Of a DNA stretch of 64,000 bases, positions 37,942-46,699 are shown in pieces; the first letter of the stretch is position 1, and every line of letters begins with the position of its first letter. The notes under the pieces are model-generated. The model saw only the letters and a list, made by a program, of their open reading frames with translations, was not told the DNA's origin and searched no databases. The DNA comes from Flammula alnicola (taxonomy: Eukaryota > Basidiomycota > Agaricomycetes > Agaricales > Strophariaceae). A program made the translations under genes and the position numbers. The stretch lies in the NCBI GenBank assembly GCA_015499995.1, contig JADNRV010000092.1, positions 124,001 through 188,000 of the forward strand, in the 5' to 3' direction.

Positions 37942-39482
37942 ATGGTTGGCGAGTCGATCTATGTCTGACCTTATCACACGTTCCAGTAGCACGGAACTCT
38001 ACTACATGCGTCCACGCATTTCGAATGAATGAAATTTTCTTTCCTTGTAAGGTAGCAAGGGGGTACCGAAACCTTAGATATTACCTTATGTCGACAAAAT
38101 ATTTAAGGACCTGGCGGATGACCCACCCTCCATCGTAAGCATTACATAATGATCAATACATCCTAATATAGTATATACGATCAATTTGTCATCCAAGGCG
38201 GCGCCTTGGCCGCATGCCCCGCTGCACCGCACCATCGGAAATACATGTTTCGCACATCCAGCCCCTCAGCGCAATGTCCAAACCAACACAGTCGAGATGA
38301 TACTATCCATAGTTAATAAGAAATGTCATGAAAAAAATTAATAAACAGTACATACCCATTTTGTAACACACTTTGTGTTTTTACATTGAACTGTTCCTTC
38401 CATAACACTCTATCCAGCACGCAGGATTCTATTTGCTGGGAAATAGCCTTGTAAATCGATAGGTGCCTTCAATGTGTGCTCAAACATAAAGCTTGGCAGA
38501 CAGCCGTATGAGATTGATGCGTGATTGGGGTCATGTGACATTCCCTTTCTGGTGTCATTGACTGTAGGACAGCTTATACTGTACTATTTGGTAAAGTATG
38601 TGGTCCCTTTGACAGTTCAAGGTGTTTGAAGATTGCTAGACACCTCTATTGGTTGATATAACATGTAAAATATGCTATAATGTGCCTAAAATAGCAGTAT
38701 ATGGTGAAATATTAAGTACACATTACAAAAAATTTAGCGGCCTGGCGGCCGACCCTCCCTACCTACATCAGGCCTGGCATTGTAATCCCGGTACTTGTAA
38801 GGTAGAGGAAATCCATAGCCATCCAATGTCACGTGAATTTCGTGACAACGTCAATGAAAATCTATCAGAAAACAATAGAGAAGACTTTTGCAAGTTCTGC
38901 TCCCAAGCAAAATTTCATTTTTCAATTTCAGAATTTTGGTTGGGGACGTTTTTTGGAAATGTGTGGTGGGTGAATTGTTAATAGATTTTGACTTGCGCCA
39001 TCCGTGTCAATCAGCCTGGCGTGACTTTCAGTCTTCAGCCAAATTTGGCTGGGTCACATTACGTCACAATCATGGGACATTGGATTTCCTCTACCTTATA
39101 AAAGGTCGTCTTCGTCGACAGCGCCTTGCTGTTTTTTTGTTGTTGTTTTGGCCAAGAATAAGCATTAATTTACTTATTCATGTCATAACTAAAATACTAC
39201 AAATAACCAGCTACTCAAATCTATTGGCCCCCAGAATGTAAGAAACTAGATAGTAATATGCTCAGTCATTGGGGGCAAAGACTATAAGAGTCATAGATAC
39301 CTAGATAGTAATACGCTAGGATATCGTAAGTAAAAGTGTACAAACAGTAAAGTAGAATAAGTTCTCACCTCAGTTGTTGGGGGCAAAGACTGAGGGGAGT
39401 GAAATTGTAACACTACGGAGCAACTCCAACACAGAATTCTCTGTAAATTGTAACCTCTGAGACAATAGGAAAGGATGCACAC
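37942..39482. other. AT-rich repeat-bearing stretch without genes
   Basis: Two related segments, at 38,098-38,134 and 38,731-38,765, share a TTTA-(N)4-CCTGGCGG-(N)-GACCC-(N)-CCTCC core, as in the ends of small repeated elements. At 39,245-39,390 the motifs CTAGATAGTAATANGCT and TTGGGGGCAAAGACT each occur twice about 55 and 107 bp apart. These look like transposon remnants. A 110-codon frame at 38,649-38,981 has no recognisable family. Confidence 0.45.
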
Positions 39483-40187
39483 CTTTCCATCGTAGATACC
39501 AATAACATTGCCAATCATCTCGGAGACGATAATCATATCACAGAGATGTGTCTTGACAACAGTGGCTTCTCATTGGGAGGGGCCTCCTCCTTGGCCTTGC
39601 GGAGTTTATTTGATGAGACCCATGGGACGGCGCTTAAGACCGCATTGGAAGCAACGGCGGGCACGGGCATGGACGAGCTAGCAGGTTTATGTCTTCGGTT
39701 ATTTAAGTGTAATAATCCACATACTTCAATGAACTAAGCCGAAAAATTGGTAAATCAATAAGTTTTTTGAGGTGATAAAAAGGAAAGAAAAGAAAGCGCA
39801 CATCTACATTGCTCAGATCGAGGAGTTTGTCGAGCTCGACTCCACGGTAAGAAAATGTGCGGAAGGTACACTTCTTCTTGAGGTCAGCGGCGACTTGGGG
39901 ATTGGTGATTTCAGCCTGGAGACATAATAATTGGCACTTCAGTTCTCCGACATGGCCTCCAGAGTCCAGAGACAGAAATGAGCACACCATGGTTGTTTCT
40001 GGCAGTCGTCAGTACAATCTTCCTCTTAAAATTACACAACACCCAAACCTCAGCAGTGGATTTGCCCTCGAGCTCAGAGATGAGAGTCTTCAGGCGGTCC
40101 TCGTCAGTCTCGATGCCTACAAATCCGCAGCGGTGGGGTTGGCATTTCCACCGGTCTGGAGCAAAAGTAGGCAGCAATGTTACACAT
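39483..40187 (-). pseudogene. Chimeric ribosomal-protein pseudogene: P2 (RPP2) 5' part joined to S15/uS19 (RPS15)
   Basis: The right part (40187-40049) is the start of acidic ribosomal protein P2: IAAY ... QTGGNANPTAADL, then VGIETDEDRLKTLISELEGKST, with a one-base loss after IAAY and about 20 bases (the KKVLGA region) missing. It ends at a donor GTTTGG. The acceptor at 39,916 (CTCCAG) leads directly into ribosomal protein S15: AEITNPQVAADLKKK, FRTFSYRGVELDKLLDLSN, an intron, HARARRCFQCGLKRRPMGLIK, RKAKEEAPPNEKP and MIIVSEMIGNVIGIYDGK, ending at a donor at 39,482. The S15 part also has frame breaks and an internal stop. The splice would join P2 to S15 in frame. Introns are kept, so this is not a processed copy; DNA-level capture or rearrangement is more likely. 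Confidence 0.75.
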
Positions 40188-40309
40188 CATCTAATGTGTT
40201 CGAGAGAAAACAAATACTAATTTTGCGTACTTTGAAGATTGGTAGTGTGTTGAGAATCTATGAAATCTGGTAGCCACAAATCACTGTAAAACAGCGAAAT
40301 CAGTGTCTC

Positions 40310-40358
40310 TTTTACAATATTAACAGAGCGGAGGGAGTCCCTTGTTAATATTGTAAAA
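40310..40358. repeat. Perfect 15-bp inverted repeat (hairpin)
   Basis: TTTTACAATATTAAC at 40310-40324 and its exact reverse complement at 40344-40358 enclose 19 nt. It sits between the P2/S15 chimera and the P450 fragment. It could be a transposon end, a recombination scar or an RNA hairpin; nothing decides between these. Confidence 0.7.
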
Positions 40359-40722
40359 ACTAGTATCATTATTAAGGTAAAAACTTAAGTAAAAAGAGTA
40401 GACCAGACAGCAACTTGTGTTTGGCCATGGAATGAAGAGAAAAGAAAAGCAAAAGAAAAAAGTGTGTGATTGCGCTCGAACATGAGCATGGGAACGTGTA
40501 ATCAAAGAGAATACACGCAAAGTAAAATGAAAAAAGATATGGATACGCAGACTTGGCGCACCAGAACAAGTTGAATTCAAATTTGTGGATGTCAAAAATG
40601 TCCATCCAACGAAAACAACAATGGAGGAGCAAGCAACTTGTGCCCGCCTATCCCTCGACTGGAAGCATCTTCCTCCCGAGTCGACGACCTTGGTTCATAG
40701 TCGAACACCAACCAACCACAAT

Positions 40723-41925
40723 TCAAGCACCAAGAACCTCCGACTGCCTGATCAACGAAAGCGCCTTGGGTCCTCTCGGACGCATATCGCACTCGAACTG
40801 GTTCGGCATCCTATAAGTGTATGTATGGCAACAAGACAAGACTCGTCAGCATTGTGCCTTGTGCCATATATCCAAAACACAGTATGGATTACGAAAGGGA
40901 AGAAGACCGCGCACACGCACCTAAAGATCGGATTATCAAACTCCACCACGGGCTCGACCATATTCCCATGCTCATCGACGGCTTTCGCAATGTCCAGTGT
41001 GGCGAGCATGGACGCGATGAGGAGCCACACGGATGACTCGACGAGGTTCATTCCCGGGCATTGTCTATCTGGTTGATCGGTCAGCCGGTCCACGAGCAGA
41101 AGCACACACAGAGAGAAAGGACAAAGAAAGAAAGAATCATCAGCGCCCAACGAACTACACGTGACCAGCCCAAACCAGCCCCAAATGAACTCGACTCACC
41201 GCCGCCCGAACCCAAACACATAATTCTTCGGATTGCGCCTCTTCTCTGTCTCCGGACTAACGGGGTCGATGAACCTCTCGGGGCGGAAGACGTCCGGCTC
41301 GGAATATATCTCTTCATTGCGGAGCATCGCCCTGTCATTGCAAAAACAAAAAAAAATCAGCACATATTCCTCCGAGTCTCTTTGGATTTTTTGGGAAGTA
41401 AGAAAGGGTTGCAATTTGAAAGAAACACACAGAAGAAAGACAGAAGACAGAAGCGAAGACGACGGAAAGGGCAGGCAGCCCTAGCACTCACCAAATATTC
41501 CCAAACACAAGTGATCCCTTGGGTATATGCATGCCATTGTACACATTGTCTTCCATCAACCGGTGCGGATTCCGGAAGACCTAAGTAAGTAAGTAACCAA
41601 ATGACCCAAAAAGTCGTTAGACCTCCCTTCCACCAAGATAATTCCGAGAAAGAAAGAACGAAAGGACGCACTCAGCGGAACAGGCACACCCCACCTCAGC
41701 GTCTCCTTGTAAATATATTCCACTACACATTCAAAGTTCAGATAGCTCTCAACCACATAATCAAGAGTCCAAGACCAAAGGACCCAAGGACATAAAGGAC
41801 CCAAAGGACACAAAAAAGGCAACGGTACACATACCAAACGGCAACATCGCGCGATCCGCGAATGTAGGCAGGCGATCCATGCCGACGACATCATTGCCGC
41901 CTGGAACTTGAAGACAGGCGGCATA
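40723..41925 (-). pseudogene. Cytochrome P450, C-terminal fragment
   Basis: The 3' part of a fungal P450 monooxygenase with its introns. Blocks in order: VVGMDRLPTFADRAMLPF; EYIYKETLRWGVPVPL, with the ExxR of the K helix read as [42 protein letters not shown]; the haem motif FGFGRR|QCPGMNLVESS, whose Cys is the haem ligand, split by an intron; AKAVDEHGNMVEPVVEFDNP; and the end FECDMRPRGPKALSLIRQ with stop at 40723. The N-terminal membrane anchor and the first about 300 residues are absent: the sequence stops at 41,925 against a repeat. One frame slip lies near 41,575. Without its N-terminus it cannot be a working enzyme. Confidence 0.85.
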
Positions 41926-41944
41926 CTAGTTGGAGGTCACAAGC

Positions 41945-42069
41945 AAACAAGGCCAAAGAGAGCCGCAACTTTCGAACGAGTTCAAGAAGAGATCATGCTT
42001 TTATTTCATATACGGGAGGCAGAGAGTAAACAAGAACAAAGAGAGCCGCAACTTTCAAACGAGTTCAAG
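41945..42069. repeat. Direct repeat abutting the P450 truncation
   Basis: A 42-bp segment containing AAAGAGAGCCGCAACTTTC occurs at 41945-41986 and again at 42028-42069 with a few differences, period 83 bp. It begins about 20 bp beyond the point where P450 homology stops. Confidence 0.65.
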
Positions 42070-42161
42070 GGAGAGATGTAGGTTCGTGCCAAGCCCCTTG
42101 TCGGCAGTGCTTCGGCAGGCATTTGTTTGTTTGTATGTATATTGCGGAACACAATCCTGAC

Positions 42162-42910
42162 AAGGGGCTTGCTTCAGAGTGACGAAATTTGGGGGCTTTG
42201 TCTTCGTCGATGCTTGAACTAGTTTGTAATCCTACCGTTCAACGTTGGCTGAGAAATTTTTTCTCAGACATCTAATACACCTTTTGACATAAAGGAATTA
42301 TCTTAGCGCTTATTCATGATAATTATATGGCTCAGGCAATGTAGACTGATTTAGGATCCTTGGAAGGAGGCTTCCCTTCTAAGCATGCAGCCATCCTGGT
42401 GCTATAAAACATTTGCATCACATAGTTTTAGCATATATATCTATGATTGTGCAACCAAATTGGAGCTTAGAAGTACTTCAACATCTAAAATCCTCCTCCC
42501 AATGTACGAGAATCATGAAGCGCACTCGATCACGTGATGACCGCGACAGAAATTTGGGCTCGCCCATGTATATGCCGCTCACCCACTTCCCGATAACGCT
42601 CGGTCTCAAGGTTTCAGCCAAAGATTATATATATGTTCTATACCTCATATCAAATTTTACTTTAATGAAAAACACCCAGTAATAACCTTGTATTCATCAC
42701 ATATTGTCAACCAAGGATTTCACAAAATGATTCTTGTGTATGGACTGGAAATTTTTCAAGACAATTATTTTTATTACAAATTACATAGAATAGTAGCTAT
42801 ACATCCTGGCTTTATGATACAGTTTACTTGAAGAAGAAAGGTTGAGACCTCGTTGAGTTAGATACCATTCAGAAAGCCCATCAAATCCGTCACTCTGAAG
42901 CAAGCCCCTT
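42162..42910. mobile_element. MITE-like element with 23-bp terminal inverted repeats
   Basis: AAGGGGCTTGCTTCAGAGTG-ACG at 42162-42184 has its exact reverse complement at 42888-42910. The 749 bp between have no coding capacity. Further inverted CAAGCCCCTT motifs lie just outside on both sides (42,095 and 42,945), giving a nested arrangement. No clear target-site duplication was found, so the true ends may be slightly different. The superfamily cannot be assigned. Confidence 0.65.
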
Positions 42911-43085
42911 CAGCAAAGGTGTCCGGGAACCGGACCGGAGCAGGGGCTTGCTCCGAACCTAGGAGAGATGGTCGTGGTGCTTCTATTTGGGTGTTGTACA
43001 GGAGGCAGACACCAAACAAAGGCAACATCATGACTAATTTAGACTGGGTGGAACCTTCCTGTTAACACAGCAAGGCGACTGTGAC

Positions 43086-43826
43086 GAGGACCCCTGATAA
43101 TACCGTGAGAGGTTGGATACCAAATACCCAAATTTTGGGTTGGCATAGGTGTTCGAAATTTCAGCAATTTTGGGCGAAATTTAGGTGTTTTCAGGATCCA
43201 ACATAAAAATTTCGGCTCATATAGGTGTGCATAGTATCTGACCTCCAAAAATGTATATAAAATAGCTAAAAATTCAAAAAAAAAATTCTATGGCTTGTAT
43301 TCTACTTTGTCATCTTGCGTCTTCATTTTGGGCCTCTTTTTCTTGTGGTGGTTGAGTAGGTGAGTGTTTTGAATGACAAAAATGCCAAGATTGAATGAAA
43401 TTGAAATTTTTGTAAATAGATTTTAATGGAAGAAAAGCAAAATAATTTTCATTCCTCACTGCACTCTGATATGCGACTGACAATAGAGAAATTAGCCAAT
43501 CATTCTACCACTGTCTAATCTGAAATGTGGCCCAAGGGCCAAGTACAAGCTAATGCCTAATGGATAACTCAAGTCTCGACATTAGATAAAAATTATTGTC
43601 GGTCATCATGTAATGGCTGACTGGGACCGAGCAACCCATGGGTGTGCGGGATCTGACCTAACACAGATTGGGTGGCCCTTGGGTGTGCAGGAGACATAGA
43701 GATATAATAAATTTTGGCCTGTCCATAGGTGTGCGCCTGCATAACAGTATCTGAGCTCGCGCGGCCTGTGGCCACGCTCATAGGTGTGGGAATATCCAAC
43801 CTCTCACGGTATTATCAGGGGTCCTC
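43086..43826. mobile_element. Non-autonomous DNA element, 34-bp perfect TIRs, 6-bp TSD
   Basis: GAGGACCCCTGATAATACCG... at 43086-43119 is repeated exactly inverted at 43793-43826. TGTGAC flanks both ends (43080-43085 and 43827-43832) as a target-site duplication. The 741-bp interior has no transposase. It carries about seven same-strand copies of a (A/G)GGTGTG motif (for example near 43,146, 43,186, 43,222, 43,640, 43,680, 43,726 and 43,780), which look like subterminal binding sites. Confidence 0.85.
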
Positions 43827-43832
43827 TGTGAC

Positions 43833-44260
43833 GGAGACAAATACGGGAGCACGTGACTTCGACGCATCTTATTATATAACAGGCCAAATTGGGTCGCGTT
43901 GAGTCTTGACAAAATATTCACCGGGAGCCAGGTAGACGCTCAAAAAATTTATAACTCGGCAGACGAATATGACACACACAATAACATCTATTTGAAAACT
44001 TTCAAAGCATTCTGTAAGGTATTGCGAGAACGGTGGTAAGAAAACTCTTTGGTGGCCAGGTTCCTCATTACGTTACACGTACAGTATTGAAAATGTTAAT
44101 CCATGTTAAGTAGTCCCTATGCAAGACCTCTTTCCCAACCTATAGCTGACCCCACACCTCGGCTCCACGTAGGAAGTTGGCATTGTCGAAGAGATCGGGC
44201 GCCTGTTCATCCTGACCTGAGCTCGAATCGCTACCCGCTCTTTGTCTTCAGTGGGAATGG
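43833..44260. other. Non-coding spacer
   Basis: Between the TIR element and the duplicated gene tail. No coding or repeat signal recognised. Confidence 0.4.
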
Positions 44261-44540
44261 GCTGGAGAGTGGACGACAGATGTTCGACCCATGGATCCAG
44301 CGGTTCCGGTACGTGTTTTGCTATGGCTTAGCGGTTCTGGCGGTGGCGTCCGATGGCGTATTTGATTATAGTGAGCATGCGCCGGATTCAATAGTGTATG
44401 AATAGGACTTATTTTGTTTTTTTGTTTCATATTTGCTTTGTTGCTTTCGACCGCTCGTTGTTTACTGCTTCCCATGAGTATTTACTATTTCTGCTTTTGC
44501 ATATGATAGAATTCGAATGGAACTTCCACGGCGGCTGCGG
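44261..44540 (+). pseudogene. Duplicated 3' end of the membrane-protein gene at 24,936-28,724
   Basis: About 280 bp matching 28,579-28,850: coding sequence ESGRQMFDPWIQRFRYVFCYGLAVLAV, the stop region and the 3' flank. No upstream part of the gene is present, so it is a fragment. It keeps the frame (ATGTTCGACCC) that the larger copy has lost (ATGTTGACCC). It ends about 65 bp before the 5' LTR of the retrotransposon. Confidence 0.8.
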
Positions 44541-44606
44541 TTTTAAAAGAGACATTGCCAATCTTGGTACAGTATAACACATGTAGTAGAGTGACATCAG
44601 CACTGG

Positions 44607-45124
44607 TGTTACGACCGTTTCATTTCTTTTCATTTCTCTTATCTTATCTTATCTTCACCCGCGCTTAGATGTACGCCAGCTATACTGGACACTTTCTATT
44701 TTAGTAGGAGTACCTTCCCGGTTCCGGACTATTTATAGTTTCCATACTTATGCATCCTCGACGACACTATTATCGTCGAGAGGACTCTCCTCTCTCCATT
44801 CTGACTCCTCCACATTCCTGACTCCATTCTAACGACTCTAAAGGAGTCACTTTATCATGGTCTGTGCATGCTCAGAGCTAGTATAAATATCGTAGACACG
44901 CAACGATGTACTTTAGCTAGTTCTTGAGAATCTTGACTATTTTGTCTTGCCTCTCTCCTCGCCACGAACGTCTAAGCTCGTCGAGCCTCTAGACACGATC
45001 ACTTAAGCTCGTCTGAGCCTCTAAGTGTGAACGATCTGATCCAGGCACCTCTTGGCACGACTTTGGAATCACTGGTTGTTTGACTTCGACGTCGCAATCA
45101 CGTTGTTTCTTGCTAGTCGTAACA
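44607..45124 (+). repeat. 5' LTR (518 bp)
   Basis: Inverted ends TGTTACGA ... TCGTAACA. A TATA box TATAAATA lies at 44882-44889. The predicted RNA start is near 44,914, where TAGCTAGTTCTT lies. Confidence 0.95.
44882..44889 (+). promoter_or_regulatory. TATA box of the 5' LTR
   Basis: TATAAATA, 32 bp upstream of the segment that pairs with the primer-binding site; the same sequence recurs in the 3' LTR at 52356-52363. The distance is right for a pol II start. Confidence 0.7.
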
Positions 45125-45125
45125 A

Positions 45126-45137
45126 AAGAACTAGCTA
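45126..45137 (+). other. Predicted self-priming primer-binding site
   Basis: AAGAACTAGCTA, starting 2 nt after the LTR, is the exact reverse complement of TAGCTAGTTCTT at 44914-44925, the predicted 5' end of the element's RNA. In Tf1-type retrotransposons the 5' end of the transcript primes reverse transcription in this way. No tRNA 3'-end complement was noticed here. Confidence 0.7.
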
Positions 45138-45650
45138 CTACTCCTTTCCACCACTATCTAGTGGTCGACTACCCTTCGAACCTCGACACTCGTCGCAGTA
45201 GGACTCCTCGGAGTCCGAGACTGCACAACGCCTCCGAAACCCTCAGTAACTCGACCGACAGTAGCTTCGCAAGCTAGGTCACGAGTAACCAGATCGACTA
45301 CCCGAGAACAAATCCTTGTCGCAGCCACTCCCGAACCTGAACCATCTACCCCCAGCGTCCCATCCCGCGAGCCCACCGAAACCCTAGAAGAAGCGGCAGA
45401 TCCACTATCCGCTAGCTTTTTCACCTCTTCCAGATCCAGAACTCCTGTCCAACTTCCCTCCTTCTCGGATCTCGAAGACGAAGGTCTCCACGACCACCAC
45501 GCACCTTCAGAACCTCCTCCTGACCCTCCTAGTTCTTCAGAAGAACTCTCCCCACCACCAGGGCGACAGCCTTCGAGACAACCGCAAGGTCCACCTCCAC
45601 CTCCACCTCCATTTCCCCCGAACCCCCCAGGTCAACAGACCGCTCCACCC

Positions 45651-46619
45651 ATGGCTAATCCTACCCCGAAAGAAATAAACTTGAACCGACCCCAGGACTT
45701 TGATGGCGATATTGAAAAATATGCCTCTTGGAAGAAGACGGTGATGCTTTACCTAAAGATCAATTCCGCCATCTACGACACAGACGAGAAGAAGATCGTC
45801 TTCGTTCTCTCCTTCATGAGAGGAGAAGCCTCATCTAATTGGGCCGAAGAGTTCTATGACTCCCACTATACTGCTGCCGCTCCCGCGGTTGGAACGACTC
45901 CAGCAACCAATGCGGTGCTAGACCTTGGAACCTGGGATGCCTTTATTGACCAACTTGACAAAGACTACGAGATCACCGACCTGAAGGGTAACTCCCTCGA
46001 ACAGTTATATGCGATCCGACAAGGGAAGGCACCCTTAGAAGAGCACATCACGAACTTCAAGATCCTGGTCAAAAAGACTGGGATCTCTGACCCGTCGATT
46101 TTAATCGACCTGTTCTGAAAATCCCTTAGGACAGAGTTGTTGAAAGAAGTCATGCGTCTCGAGACCCGACCAACTACTCTCCAAGGATGGTACGACAAAG
46201 CGAAAGACCGTGAAACAAACATGAAGATCGCCGACACAATTGAGAAGAGATACGCCAGACAGAACTCTGGGTATCAGAAGCCGAGATACGAACCGAAACC
46301 CACGAGACGCCCATTCTCGTACCGACCGCGTGACCCTGATGCGATGGACGTCGACGCGATGACGACCGACGAACGAAAGGAACTCCTCAGAACAGGATCC
46401 TGCTTCTACTGCAGGGAGCCCGGCCACATGGCGCGCGACTGCCCGAAGAAGAAGGGGAGACAGAACCCGACGAACCAACAGAAACGATATGACCCACCGA
46501 AGAAGAAACTCACTGGTAGGCAAACCAGTGCCCACATCCGTTCGCTCATTGAGGAATTGGATACCGAAGAGAAAGATGCCTGCCTGGACGACTTGGCTGA
46601 AGGACGCGAGGGTTTTTAA
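45651..46619 (+). pseudogene. Gag polyprotein with in-frame stop
   Basis: The ATG at 45651 (MANPTPKEINLNRPQDFDGD) opens the capsid region of a Ty3-type Gag: SNWAEEFYDSHY, WDAFIDQLDKDYE and EQLYAIRQGKAPLEEHITNF. A TGA at 46116-46118 interrupts it after LIDLF; the same frame then continues KSLRTELLKEVMRLETRP to a CCHC zinc knuckle CFYCREPGHMARDC and the stop at 46619. The stop most likely replaced CGA (Arg) by C-to-T change at a CpG. The frame is also open upstream to about 45,230 as a Pro/Ser-rich region, so the true start may be earlier. Gag forms the virus-like particle and binds RNA. Confidence 0.88.
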
Positions 46620-46699
46620 TAGGGAGACGCCGCCCAACGTCAGTCTCTCCCTATCTTTCTATTCACTCTGTATTAGTAGCCGAGATCGAGAATCAAACC

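Noticed and set aside
38649..38981. 110-codon ORF with several Cys
   Set aside because: In AT-rich repeat remnant; the Cys spacing fits no finger I know and no partner exon was found.
42095..42172. Short inverted pair CAAGCCCCTTGTC/GACAAGGGGCTTG as a separate element
   Set aside because: Shares its right arm with the 749-bp element; reported there as nested repeats.
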